Assembly: GCA_021297975.1 (NCBI GenBank)
Contig: JAJTHO010000028.1
Coordinates: 1 to 23,364 of the forward strand
Direction of reading: 5' to 3'
DNA: 23,364 nucleotides
Source: Alphaproteobacteria bacterium
GTDB taxonomy: Bacteria > Pseudomonadota > Alphaproteobacteria > JAJTHO01
The notes beneath the pieces are model-generated. The model ran no database searches, had not been told where the DNA came from, and worked only from the letters and a program-made list of their open reading frames with translations. Position 1 is the first letter of the stretch. Each line of letters opens with the position of its first letter. Position numbers and translations under genes: made by a program. Below are positions 6,642-15,265 of this stretch, one piece after another.

Positions 6642-7782
6642 TATTGCTATCTATGTCCAGAATTTGCTGGGCATTGGCCATTTGGCGCGGGTTGCGGCGA
6701 TTGCTGAGGCGGCGGCAGATTTTGGCCTTAAGGTTGCGATTGTGTGCGGCGGGGTGCGGCCTTCTGGTTATGCGCCGCGCGGTGCGCTGTATGTGCAATT
6801 GCCTGCGGTGCAGGCGGTGGATGCGAGCTGTAAGGTGCTGATTGATACCGCGACGGGTGCCGAGATTGACGAGGCGTTTTTAGCGGCGCGCCGGGCGCTC
6901 CTAGAAACAGCCCTCGACCAATTGCAGCCAAAGGTTTTTATCACAGAAATGTTTCCCTTTGGTCGCTGGCGCTTTCGCAAGGAGCTATTGCCCATATTAG
7001 AAAAGCTGCACGGCCGGGTGAAGCTGGCTGTATCGGTGCGTGATATTATCAACCAAGGCTCCGTCACCGGGGCGCGGGCAGAGGCGGTGGCCGCGCTGAT
7101 AAACCAGCGGTATGATGCCGTTTTCGTGCATGGTGACCCGTTGTTTTTACCCCTAGAGCAGACGTTTCCGCAAACGCCGCAGATTGCAGGTAAACTGATT
7201 TACACGGGCTATGTTCAGCCGCCCGCTCGGTTCACGAACGAGGCGTTGCCAACACTACCGGCTCAAAAAGGCTATGTGCTGGTGAGCGCAGGCGGCGGGC
7301 TTTACGGCGCGGCGCTGTACCGGGCGGCCTTGGCGGCAAAGCCGTTGTCACGCTTTGCGAACCATCCGTGGCTGTTTGTTCTGGGGCCCTACTGTCCAGC
7401 GGATGTGGCGATAGAAATACGCAGCAAGGCCGATACAACGACGCATATTCTGGATAATCACCCGCAGCTGGGGGCGTTATTCCCCAATGCGGCGGCATCA
7501 CTTTCACAGGCGGGCTGTAATACGGTGCTCGAATTATTGCAGGCGCAGATTCCGGCGGTGGTTGTGCCCTTTGCCGAAGGGAAAGAATCAGAGCAAGGCG
7601 AACGGGCGCGGGTTCTTGCCCGTTTAAAGCTGTTAACCTGTCTTGAAAGCGAGGCGTTAACCCCGGAAAATCTCGCGGCAGCACTGGACGGCGCACAGCC
7701 GCCAGAGGAGATGCCCGAAGAAATTCATTGCCATGGGGCAGAGGTGACCGCATTACATCTGCAGCGCTGGGTGAAGGGATAG
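6616..7782 (+). CDS. Second COG4671-type predicted glycosyltransferase
   Basis: 388-residue MurG-like GT-B protein, paralogous to the gene at 3225. It shows the glycine loop VQNLLGIGHLARV (14-26), TEMFPFGRWRFRKEL (110-124), SVRDII (140-145), SAGGGLYGA (224-232) and SQAGCNTVLELL (297-308), the last equivalent to AGYNT in its paralogue. PFAEGKESEQGERAR (318-332) is the likely nucleotide-binding loop. It starts inside the end of the upstream glycosyltransferase with AAAGG about 8 nt before the ATG, and ends 1 bp before the deacetylase. Two divergent COG4671 enzymes in one operon suggest two different linkages are made. Confidence 0.85.
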   Translation: MSSALPRVDIAIYVQNLLGIGHLARVAAIAEAAADFGLKVAIVCGGVRPSGYAPRGALYVQLPAVQAVDASCKVLIDTATGAEIDEAFLAARRALLETALDQLQPKVFITEMFPFGRWRFRKELLPILEKLHGRVKLAVSVRDIINQGSVTGARAEAVAALINQRYDAVFVHGDPLFLPLEQTFPQTPQIAGKLIYTGYVQPPARFTNEALPTLPAQKGYVLVSAGGGLYGAALYRAALAAKPLSRFANHPWLFVLGPYCPADVAIEIRSKADTTTHILDNHPQLGALFPNAAASLSQAGCNTVLELLQAQIPAVVVPFAEGKESEQGERARVLARLKLLTCLESEALTPENLAAALDGAQPPEEMPEEIHCHGAEVTALHLQRWVKG

Positions 7783-7783
7783 C

Positions 7784-8542
7784 ATGGATAGTCTAGCTTT
7801 GAAGATGCTGTTTGCGCTCCGCCCGGTTCCGCTTTGGTGGCGGGATGATGACGCGGCGCGGGACACGCCAGAGCTGCGGCGGCTTTTAGAGCTATCGGCA
7901 CGGCTGAAGATTCCGCTGCTTTTGGCGGTTATTCCGGATGCGATGGATGAGAGTTTGCCCCCTCTTGTGCGGCGCTATCCGCTCGTGCGCGTTGCCCAGC
8001 ACGGCGTTGCGCATACAAACCACGCGCCAGCGTCTAGAAAAAAACAAGAGCTGGTGAGCGGCTTTGATGCGGAACAGTTGCGCCGGGGAAAACAGCGCCT
8101 AGAGGCGGCCTTTCCCGAACAATTCCGCCCAATACTGGTGCCGCCGTGGAACCGCATAGATGCGGGTATTATAGATGCGTTGCCGGGGCTTGGCTATGCA
8201 GCGCTTTCCGCTGGTGGGGGCGAGGTACGCTTTGAGCCACTGCTCACGATTGATGGGCATGTAGACCCCGTGGCGTGGGGCACAGGCACAGCGGCGCTGC
8301 CGCATCCTTTTCGCGGCCAATGGCGGACAACAGCGATGCTGCTGCGGGCGTATCGGCGGGGCTTTAATCCGATTGGTTTTCTTACCCATCATTTGGGGAT
8401 GGATGAGGCGGCGTGGCGGTATAGTGAGCGAGTCTTAATGCGCCTCCGCCGTCATTTTGTTGACCCCGATGCGCTGTTTGCTTGCGCGCCGGTGCCAGAT
8501 TTGCTAGCCGAACAGACTGCGAAAAAATCAGGGATACTATGA
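7784..8542 (+). CDS. NodB-like polysaccharide deacetylase family protein
   Basis: 252-residue metal-dependent deacetylase-like protein of carbohydrate esterase family 4 type. WWRDDDA (18-24) supplies the motif-1 aspartates, QHGVAHTNH (72-80) the metal-binding histidines, VPPWNR (119-124) the R-x-P-like motif 3, and FLTHHLGMD (199-207) a late catalytic histidine. No signal peptide is visible, so it probably acts in the cytoplasm on an activated or lipid-linked sugar, unlike secreted chitin deacetylases. GAAGG precedes the ATG. The stop overlaps the pgk start (ATGA), so the glycan operon runs into pgk. Likely role: removing an N-acetyl group from a sugar added by the clustered glycosyltransferases (inferred). 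Confidence 0.82.
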   Translation: MDSLALKMLFALRPVPLWWRDDDAARDTPELRRLLELSARLKIPLLLAVIPDAMDESLPPLVRRYPLVRVAQHGVAHTNHAPASRKKQELVSGFDAEQLRRGKQRLEAAFPEQFRPILVPPWNRIDAGIIDALPGLGYAALSAGGGEVRFEPLLTIDGHVDPVAWGTGTAALPHPFRGQWRTTAMLLRAYRRGFNPIGFLTHHLGMDEAAWRYSERVLMRLRRHFVDPDALFACAPVPDLLAEQTAKKSGIL

Positions 8543-9729
8543 AAACACTCGATGCGTTTACGGTTAAAGGTAAAGTTGTGCTGCTGCGCCTGGATATTAA
8601 CGTGCCCATGCAGCAGGGGGTTATTACCGATACAACCCGGCTGGAACGCAGCATGCCAACGGTGCGCGAACTCAGCCAAAAGGGCGCTGTTGTGGTGATT
8701 CTATCCCATCTGGGGCGTCCGGGCGGGAAGGTGGATGCGGCGCTAAGCTTAGCGCCGATTGCCGCCGCGTTGCAGCCTTTATTAGCACCTATCAACCTCC
8801 GCTTTGTCGCGGCAACACGGGGCGATGCGGTGCGCAGCGCGGTTGCGGCAGCAAAACCGGGTGACGTGCTGCTACTCGAAAACATCCGCTTTGAAATGGG
8901 CGAGGAAAAGAACGACGCGGCGCTGGTTCAGGAACTCGCGGGGATAGCTGATATCTATATCAACGATGCGTTTTCTGCGGCGCATCGGGCGCATGCGTCA
9001 ACGGCGGGACTTGCGGGCGCGTTGCCGTCGGGGGCAGGGCGTCTGATGCAGGCGGAATTAGAGGCGCTGGCTGCGGCGCTTACCACGCCGGCGCGTCCCG
9101 TTGCGGCGATTGTCGGCGGCTCGAAAGTCTCCACGAAAATTGATTTGCTGCATAATTTGACGGGTAAAGTAAACCTGCTGGCGATTGGCGGCGGCATGGC
9201 AAATACGTTCCTCTATGCCATGGGGCATGAGGTGGGGGCATCGCTGTGTGAGAAAGACGCCAAAGCAACCGTGATGGCGATTTTAAAGCAGGCGGATAGT
9301 CTGGGCTGCAAGATTTTACTGCCGACGGATGCGGTGGTTGCGCCGCGCTTTGCGGCGGATGCCCCGGCCAGTGTAGTTCCAGTAACGGCGGTTCCAGACG
9401 GCCAGATGATACTGGATATTGGCGCAGCGACCTTGAGCGCTTGGACAGCGGCTTTTGCCAGCTGCCGCACGATTGTGTGGAATGGTCCCGTCGGCGCGTT
9501 TGAAATGAAACCGTTTGCCGCCGGCAGCATGGGTATTGCCCGGTATTTAAGCGCGGCAACGCAGCGCGGCGTTAAGACCATAGCGGGCGGCGGTGATACC
9601 GTTGCGGCGCTGGTTGCGGCGGATGCGCTGGATAGCTTGACGTATGTGTCAACTGCAGGCGGGGCATTTTTAGAATGGATGGAAGGCAAGGATTTGCCGG
9701 GGGTTACGGCCTTACAGCGCGCGGCCTAA
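8539..9729 (+). CDS. pgk: Phosphoglycerate kinase
   Basis: Glycolytic/gluconeogenic enzyme interconverting 1,3-bisphosphoglycerate + ADP and 3-phosphoglycerate + ATP. 396 residues, normal length. Motifs in order: RLDINVP near the N-terminus (substrate), SHLGRPGG, LLENIRF, INDAFSAAHRAHAST, GGSKVSTKI, GGGMANTFL, WNGPVGAFE and the nucleotide-binding GGGDTVAAL, then VSTAGGAFLEWMEGK. ATG 8539 is chosen because it overlaps the upstream stop as ATGA, AGGG lies just before it, and the family N-terminus follows (KTLDAFTVKGKVVLLRLD). The 3' end overlaps the convergent VirB4-like gene by 3 bp in the sequence CTAA, so no intrinsic terminator fits between them. pgk is often next to gap and tkt; here it lies about 7.4 kb from tkt and behind a glycan cluster. 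Confidence 0.98.
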   Translation: MKTLDAFTVKGKVVLLRLDINVPMQQGVITDTTRLERSMPTVRELSQKGAVVVILSHLGRPGGKVDAALSLAPIAAALQPLLAPINLRFVAATRGDAVRSAVAAAKPGDVLLLENIRFEMGEEKNDAALVQELAGIADIYINDAFSAAHRAHASTAGLAGALPSGAGRLMQAELEALAAALTTPARPVAAIVGGSKVSTKIDLLHNLTGKVNLLAIGGGMANTFLYAMGHEVGASLCEKDAKATVMAILKQADSLGCKILLPTDAVVAPRFAADAPASVVPVTAVPDGQMILDIGAATLSAWTAAFASCRTIVWNGPVGAFEMKPFAAGSMGIARYLSAATQRGVKTIAGGGDTVAALVAADALDSLTYVSTAGGAFLEWMEGKDLPGVTALQRAA

Positions 9730-12176
9730 CCGTTTTCATCCAGATAAATCGCCAGCCAATCGGGCCCCACTTCGCGCATCAGTTTTTCTGCCAGCGCGCG
9801 GGAGGTTTCATCCGAGAAGAACACTTTGATAAGGGGGCCCAGCGCCGATAAATCGGTATCGATAATGACCGATTCGCCGGTTGCCCGTTTCATCAGCACC
9901 GAGCGCCGCAGCGCGCGGGTGAGGTTGAGCTTGCCTTTGATATACGCCCATTCGCGGTCGGTCAGACCCCAATCCTGATATTCTTTTTCCCGCGCTTGCG
10001 GGTTTTGAAAGAAAAAGGTGGTTTGTGCCTGGCCGCGAATCGCCTCGCCCAGACCCGCCTGCATAATCGCCTCTGGCCGCTGGAAGGCAGAGATAACAGC
10101 GGCGGAGCGTTTGCGGTATTCTTGGAGCATCTGCAGGAAATAGTTGCGGAAAATCGGGTGCTTCACCACCGGCTCTGTTTCATCAATAAAGATAAGCGCC
10201 GGGCAGCGCAGCTCAGAAATAGTCGCTTGAATCCGGTGCATCAGATACAGGATAACCGCACGCGCTAAATCCTCATGCTCATAAAGCCGCGTGAAATCAA
10301 AGGCGACAAGGCGGGACGAGACAAGGTCGAGGTTATCTTCCGCCGCGTTAAACACCCCGCCATACACGGCAGGGTCAACCCATTTTTGCAAAGCTTTTTT
10401 CAGCGGTTTGCTTTTGCTGAACACCGCATCGTAGATATTTGCGAGACTGCGCTGTTCACGCGGCAAGCCGGGGCTTTCAAAGGCGGCTTCCACCGCAAAG
10501 CCGATTTCTTCCACCGTATCCGGGTCCTGCAGTTCGGCGAGAGCTTGGAGGAAGCCGCGCAGAAAGCTGCGGTTCTCAACACTATCACTGCATTGAAAGG
10601 GGTTAAGCGCGCTGACGGTGCCGGGAATGCTGGAGCCTTCAAACACCACATAATTGCCGCCGATGGCGTTGGCAAAGATAAACGCACCGCCGTGTCTATC
10701 CACCATATAGGCGCGCATCTTTTCATGGCGCATTGCCATCGCTGTGAGGAAATTAATCAGGGTGGTTTTACCAGATCCGGTGGGGCCGATAGCAACCGCG
10801 TGGGCAACGGCGGCTTTTTCCTCAGATATATGAAACTGAAAGGCATAGGGCGTGCCGGAGGCAGTGCGAAACAGCGCCAAAGGCCCTTCGCCCCAATCGC
10901 AATTCTGCAAACCCGTGGGCGGCCGCTCCAGTGTAATGTGGCTGGCGATATTGCGGGCAAACAATTTATACGGGCGCGGCCAGATAGTGTAGCTGGGAAA
11001 TTGCAGAAACCACGAGGCCTGCGCTGTTACGCCTTCACGAATGGGCGAGATACCAAACGAGGTGGCGAGGCGCTTTATTTCGCCTTCCACGTTATTGAGG
11101 TCTTCGGCGTCTTTGCCATACGCGATAATCACCAGGCTATATTGCGCCATGGATTGCGCGGCGTCGCTGTTGCCCTCAACGCGATCAAGGGCATCGTTAA
11201 ATTGCTGCGCCATACCGGGGGAGAAGCGCTGCGCCAGTGATAGGCGGTATTGCAGGCCGATTTTCAGGGCGGCTTCAGTTTTCGTCCACGGCTCAATCGC
11301 ATGAAGAATAACGATTTCACCATGCACCGTGCCGAGCGCACTCATAAACGACTCATACGTGAAATCACCCAACGAGCGAATACCGATAACGCACGCCAGC
11401 AGCTCATCCGTGCCGTGGGTAAAGCGAATCAGGCCGTTATCGCCGCCAAATTCGACCACATCGCCCGTGATGGCATCCGAGGCGCCGCTGCCAACCCCGC
11501 TGGGGGCGAGCTTGCTAATGGGACTGGCGATTTTTGACCACATCGAGAGAGGCCGTCTGTCGGGATCCGCATCGTGCTGGCTCATCTCAATGGCTTTATA
11601 CTGATGGAGAATTGTTTTGGTGGTTTCAACAGCAGTGTTCAGCTTTTGCTGCGGATGGCGCGCTTTGCCGGGTACCGACAAAACAATAACCTGCCGATTT
11701 CGATAGGAATCTTTGAAACTGGCGTTCCAGCGGCGGGCAATTTCCCGCAAAACCGGCTGGGAATGCGACGTTGCTGGTGTCATGTCTATATGTTCACGCA
11801 GCACAAAAACCCGAATCGTCAGCCCGCTTTCCGAAAGCGCATCTATCCAATCTTTACGGGCAAGGAACAGAATCTCCCGCTCTGCTGGCGAGAAGAACGT
11901 GTCATCCATGCCAATCATCTCTAAGCACATCACGTGTGTGCCGTCGCGGCAGATAATAGTTTTGCCGTCTGGCAACACCCGCTCAAAGGGCAGATGATCG
12001 GCAAGGCGCGTTTCATCGGGCGGCGGTAAAACAAGGCGGTTAACAGCTGGGATGATAAAGCCAACAAATCCAATGCCCGCTGCGATAAGACCTATAAAGC
12101 CAAAGATGAGCGCGCCTAGGCTCACCGAATTGGTGAAGGCGTTGACTAGATCGCTCGTGATAACTTCTGGAAACAT
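9726..12176 (-). CDS. Orphan VirB4-like type IV secretion ATPase with membrane anchor
   Basis: 816-residue protein of the VirB4/TraC ATPase family, which powers pilus assembly or substrate transfer in type IV secretion systems. Residues about 20-50 form a long uncharged hydrophobic stretch (from SLGALIFGFIGLI to FVGFIIPAVNRL), one or two membrane passes. The VirB4 N-terminal region starts around 60 (LPFERVLPDGKTI). Walker A is GPTGSGKTT (464-472), DRHGG (493-497) matches the family D-K/R-D/H-G motif, Walker B is LIFIDET (661-667), and FFFQNPQAREKEY (721-733) fits the C-terminal sensor region. No VirB3, B6, B8-B11 or VirD4 gene lies nearby. The start has no clear ribosome site. It may contribute to a system encoded elsewhere or have a separate role. 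Confidence 0.87.
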   Translation of the reverse strand: MFPEVITSDLVNAFTNSVSLGALIFGFIGLIAAGIGFVGFIIPAVNRLVLPPPDETRLADHLPFERVLPDGKTIICRDGTHVMCLEMIGMDDTFFSPAEREILFLARKDWIDALSESGLTIRVFVLREHIDMTPATSHSQPVLREIARRWNASFKDSYRNRQVIVLSVPGKARHPQQKLNTAVETTKTILHQYKAIEMSQHDADPDRRPLSMWSKIASPISKLAPSGVGSGASDAITGDVVEFGGDNGLIRFTHGTDELLACVIGIRSLGDFTYESFMSALGTVHGEIVILHAIEPWTKTEAALKIGLQYRLSLAQRFSPGMAQQFNDALDRVEGNSDAAQSMAQYSLVIIAYGKDAEDLNNVEGEIKRLATSFGISPIREGVTAQASWFLQFPSYTIWPRPYKLFARNIASHITLERPPTGLQNCDWGEGPLALFRTASGTPYAFQFHISEEKAAVAHAVAIGPTGSGKTTLINFLTAMAMRHEKMRAYMVDRHGGAFIFANAIGGNYVVFEGSSIPGTVSALNPFQCSDSVENRSFLRGFLQALAELQDPDTVEEIGFAVEAAFESPGLPREQRSLANIYDAVFSKSKPLKKALQKWVDPAVYGGVFNAAEDNLDLVSSRLVAFDFTRLYEHEDLARAVILYLMHRIQATISELRCPALIFIDETEPVVKHPIFRNYFLQMLQEYRKRSAAVISAFQRPEAIMQAGLGEAIRGQAQTTFFFQNPQAREKEYQDWGLTDREWAYIKGKLNLTRALRRSVLMKRATGESVIIDTDLSALGPLIKVFFSDETSRALAEKLMREVGPDWLAIYLDENG

Positions 12177-12326
12177 AAGTGTATAGAGACTCTATAGCAT
12201 CTTTGCTGGCGGAGATTAAGGAATGCTTTATACCGCGAATTTCCCCTAAAGTGTGCGCCTAAACAGACGTTAACCGCTATTTAATACTTTCCTGTTCTAC
12301 TTAAGGTAGAAAAATTGGAGAGGGGT
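12177..12326. promoter_or_regulatory. Divergent intergenic region, VirB4-like gene / C93 peptidase
   Basis: 150 bp between two back-to-back starts, clearly richer in A/T than the flanks. It must carry promoters for both genes unless they are read from elsewhere. Possible A/T-rich -10-like segments (TTTATA near 12230; TATAGA on the minus strand near 12195) exist, but no convincing -35 partner at standard spacing was found. GGAGAGGGG (12317-12325) is the ribosome site of the peptidase gene. Confidence 0.4.
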
Positions 12327-12989
12327 ATGCAACAAAAGGCGTTGCGGTCAATATTCCGGCCGTGTCTAAAAAGTGCATTAGTAATAGTTTTAGTTAGCAT
12401 TGGTAAACCTGCAGCAGCGAATTGGTTGGAAACTAGTACAGCCGTTGTACCGCCAGTTGGATTTATTAAATTCTGTGTGGAGAACATGGAACAATGCTCG
12501 CAAACAATGGCTTCGTCTGGCTATGTCAAGGATGTGCCAATTTTAACAGAAAAGAGTTGGCAGGATCTGGTTACTGTTCAGGAAGAAGTCAATAGTGCCT
12601 ATCTCCAAGTAAACGATATTATCAGTGTTGGAATCCGTGAGGATTGGAGTCTAGGGCGTGATGGCCGGGCGGATTGCGAGGATTTCTCCCTCATAAAGCG
12701 TCAAGCTTTGATAGATAAGGGCTGGCCAGCACACGCGCTACTGCTCACCACGGCCTTTACTGAAAGGAATGAGTATCATGTTGTGCTGACTGTTGTGACC
12801 GATAGGGGCGATGTGATTTTGGATAACCGCTGGGCAACACCGCGCCCGGTTGAAAGCCTGGATTACAAATGGGTTGCGCGCCAGGATCCAAAAAATCCGA
12901 TGCGTTGGCTAAGATTGTCTGCGCTGATAGCGCCGGAACAACCGTTGGCTCTGTATCAGCAGGTTGCAGCGCTGGTTGAGCACGATTAG
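12327..12989 (+). CDS. Secreted transglutaminase-like cysteine peptidase (BTLCP, family C93)
   Basis: 220-residue exported protein. Residues 1-31 form a signal peptide: basic start, hydrophobic ALVIVLVSIG, then PAAA before NW. The mature part has the BTLCP/LapG-like triad in order: Cys in DGRADCEDFSL (Cys117), His in NEYHVVLTV (His151) and Asp in VILDNRW (Asp166). LapG, the characterised member, is a periplasmic protease that clips large adhesins under control of LapD. No lapD-like gene or adhesin is in this window, so the substrate is unknown. ATG 12327 is chosen for its strong GGAGAGGGG site; an upstream TTG at 12315 lies inside that site. The first third is A/T richer than its neighbours. 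The gene ends in a bidirectional terminator. Confidence 0.87.
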   Translation: MQQKALRSIFRPCLKSALVIVLVSIGKPAAANWLETSTAVVPPVGFIKFCVENMEQCSQTMASSGYVKDVPILTEKSWQDLVTVQEEVNSAYLQVNDIISVGIREDWSLGRDGRADCEDFSLIKRQALIDKGWPAHALLLTTAFTERNEYHVVLTVVTDRGDVILDNRWATPRPVESLDYKWVARQDPKNPMRWLRLSALIAPEQPLALYQQVAALVEHD

Positions 12990-13003
12990 AGAAGTGATTA
13001 CAC

Positions 13004-13035
13004 AAAAAAGGGTAGCGGCTAAGCTACCCTTTTTT
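13004..13035. terminator. Bidirectional intrinsic terminator
   Basis: GGGTAGC, loop GGCTAA, GCTACCC, flanked by six A before and six T after, so each strand reads as a stem plus T-run. It lies between the convergent C93 peptidase gene and pnp and serves both. Confidence 0.9.
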
Positions 13036-13056
13036 AATTAGCAACGGGAGGCTGTA

Positions 13057-15183
13057 TTAAGCAACTTCGTCTTGTGGCTCTTCACCGCCAACAGGCGCTT
13101 CGAGGCAAGCTTTAATCGACAGGCGCACTTTACCGCGCTCATCAAAGCCCACCACTTTCACTTTCACATCGTCGCCGTTTTTCACCACATCCGTTACTTT
13201 GTTGACGCGGTGATGCGCCATTTCCGAGATGTGGACAAAGCCGTCTTTCGAACCAAAGAAGTTCACAAACGCCCCGTATTCCATGGTTTTCACCACTTTG
13301 CCGTCGTAGGTGACGCCCACTTCTGGCTCAGACACAATGGCTTTAATGCGGTTAATCGCATCTTTGGCCGATGAATCGTTGACAGCAGAGATTTTGATGG
13401 TGCCGTCGTCCTCGATGTCGATTTTTGCGCCCGACAGTTCGACGATTTCGCGGATGACTTTCCCGCCCGTGCCAATGACTTCACGAATTTTATCCTTTTG
13501 GATTTTCATGATGGTCATTTTCGGAGCGTTGGTGTTCACATCGCCGCGTGCGCCGGTGAGCGCCTTCGCCATTTCGCCCAGGATATGCAAACGGCCATCT
13601 TTGGCTTGCGCCAAGGCAGTTTTCATAATCAAAGGGGTGATGCTGGTGATTTTAATGTCCATCTGCAAGGCGGTGATACCCGCATCGGTTCCGGCCACTT
13701 TGAAATCCATATCGCCGAGATGATCTTCATCACCAAGGATATCCGACAAAACTGCAACGCCTTTGGCTTCTTTGATAAGACCCATGGCAATCCCGGCAAT
13801 CGGCCGGTCAAGCGGTACGCCGCCATCCATCATCGCGAGCGAGGTGCCGCACACGGTTGCCATGCTGGACGAGCCGTTTGATTCGGTGATTTCCGAAACA
13901 ACGCGCAGCGTGTAGGGGAACTTGTCTTTCGCGGGTAGAACCGGGCGAATCGAGCGCCAGGCCAGCTTGCCGTGGCCGATTTCGCGGCGACCGGGGCTGC
14001 TGATACGACCCACTTCACCCACCGAGAAGGGCGGGAAGTTGTAATGCAGCATGAAGTGCTCATGGTATTCGCCTTCAATGGCGTCAATCATTTGCTCATC
14101 CTGACCGGAACCGAGCGTGATAACAACCAGTGCCTGCGTTTCACCGCGGGTGAACAAGGCCGAGCCATGCACGCGGGGCAGAACGCCCACTTCCGCCACA
14201 ATCGGACGGATGTCGGCCAGGCCGCGGGTGTCGATACGCTTGCCGGTGTCCAAAATCGCGCCGCGCACGATGTCTTTTTCCAGCTCTTTCAGCGCGCTTT
14301 TTGCTTTTGCCTTGATGTCATCAGCGGCATCAGCAAAGGCGGTAGAAACGGCCTCTTTCACCGCTTTCAGCGCATCAACGCGAGCGCCTTTTTCGGTGAT
14401 GAGATAGGCTTTGCGAAGGCCTTCAACGGCAACGCTTTCCAGTTTTTTCTGGTCATCGCTGCTGAGTTTATGGGCATCGGGGTTGAAATCCCAAGGCTCT
14501 TTGGCGCAGCTTTCGGCGAGTTGAATAATCGCATCGATGATTTCTTGATAGGCTTTGTGGCCAAATTCCACAGCGCCCAGCATGATTTCTTCAGAGAGTT
14601 CGCGCGCTTCGGATTCAACCATCAACACGCCTTCTTGCGTGCCGGCAACAACCAATTCCAAGGACGACTCTTTGAGTTCCGACACGGTGGGGTTGAGGAC
14701 ATATTTGCCATCAATATAACCCACTTTCGCCGCGCCAATCGGCCCCATGAAGGGAACACCGGAGAGGGTGAGTGCAGCAGACGCGGCAATCAAGGCAGCA
14801 ATATCCGCGTCAACTTCCGCGTCATAGCTCAGCGTTGTGGCGAGCACTTGTGTTTCATGGGTATAGCCAGCCGGGAACAGCGGGCGGATTGGCCGGTCAA
14901 TCAGCCGGGAAATCAGCACTTCTTTTTCTGTTGGGCGACCTTCGCGCTTAAAGAAGCCGCCGGGAATGCGGCCAGCGGCGTAGAATTTTTCCTGATAATG
15001 GACAGTCAGCGGCATGAAATCGATGCCGGCTTTTGGGGTTTTTTCGGCGCAGGCGGTTGCCAGAACTGTTGTGTCACCGTATTTTACGATGACCGCGCCG
15101 TCGGCTTGACGAGCGACTTTACCGGTTTCGATAACGAGTTTCTTCCCGCCCCATTCCAGCTCTTTACGATAGATAGTAAACAT
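13057..15183 (-). CDS. pnp: Polyribonucleotide nucleotidyltransferase (PNPase)
   Basis: Phosphorolytic 3'-5' exoribonuclease, trimeric core of RNA decay machinery. 708 residues, full length. Two RNase PH domains are visible: the first contains FFKREGRPTEKEVLISRLIDRPIRPLFP as a continuous region, the second includes HFMLHYNFPPFSVGE, SSPGRREIGHG, and the active-site region DFKVAGTDAGITALQMDIK. A KH domain follows (about 560-622, GTGG loop at 571-574), then an S1 domain (about 623-692) and a short acidic tail. ATG 15183 has AAAGGA 8 nt upstream. pnp normally follows rpsO directly; here tas, an entericidin-like gene and groESL lie between. An 82-bp gap after tas offers no strong promoter by eye. 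A terminator shared with the convergent gene closes it. Confidence 0.98.
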   Translation of the reverse strand: MFTIYRKELEWGGKKLVIETGKVARQADGAVIVKYGDTTVLATACAEKTPKAGIDFMPLTVHYQEKFYAAGRIPGGFFKREGRPTEKEVLISRLIDRPIRPLFPAGYTHETQVLATTLSYDAEVDADIAALIAASAALTLSGVPFMGPIGAAKVGYIDGKYVLNPTVSELKESSLELVVAGTQEGVLMVESEARELSEEIMLGAVEFGHKAYQEIIDAIIQLAESCAKEPWDFNPDAHKLSSDDQKKLESVAVEGLRKAYLITEKGARVDALKAVKEAVSTAFADAADDIKAKAKSALKELEKDIVRGAILDTGKRIDTRGLADIRPIVAEVGVLPRVHGSALFTRGETQALVVITLGSGQDEQMIDAIEGEYHEHFMLHYNFPPFSVGEVGRISSPGRREIGHGKLAWRSIRPVLPAKDKFPYTLRVVSEITESNGSSSMATVCGTSLAMMDGGVPLDRPIAGIAMGLIKEAKGVAVLSDILGDEDHLGDMDFKVAGTDAGITALQMDIKITSITPLIMKTALAQAKDGRLHILGEMAKALTGARGDVNTNAPKMTIMKIQKDKIREVIGTGGKVIREIVELSGAKIDIEDDGTIKISAVNDSSAKDAINRIKAIVSEPEVGVTYDGKVVKTMEYGAFVNFFGSKDGFVHISEMAHHRVNKVTDVVKNGDDVKVKVVGFDERGKVRLSIKACLEAPVGGEEPQDEVA

Positions 15184-15265
15184 CTTGTTTCCTTTGATAC
15201 ATCACGTTTGTTACGCGCCGTACCATAAAGGCTTTTGCGGGTAATTCCAGTGGAAACTGTATTCA

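Noticed and set aside
6202..6798. 198-codon minus-strand frame and similar long frames across 4500-7750
   Set aside because: Antisense to clear glycosyltransferase genes; proline/histidine/arginine-rich composition is typical of shadow frames in high-GC DNA.
10275..11240. 321-codon plus-strand open frame
   Set aside because: Antisense to the VirB4-like gene, with no recognisable domain and no ribosome site that stands out.
9726..12989. Integrated mobile element carrying VirB4
   Set aside because: No integrase, transposase, relaxase, attachment repeats or tRNA target seen; the ATPase overlaps pgk by 3 bp, arguing for long residence.
13972..15228. 418-codon open frame on the plus strand
   Set aside because: It lies wholly antisense to pnp, whose protein is unmistakable. 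The translation is biased to F, H, G and N, as expected from the reverse of a conserved gene.
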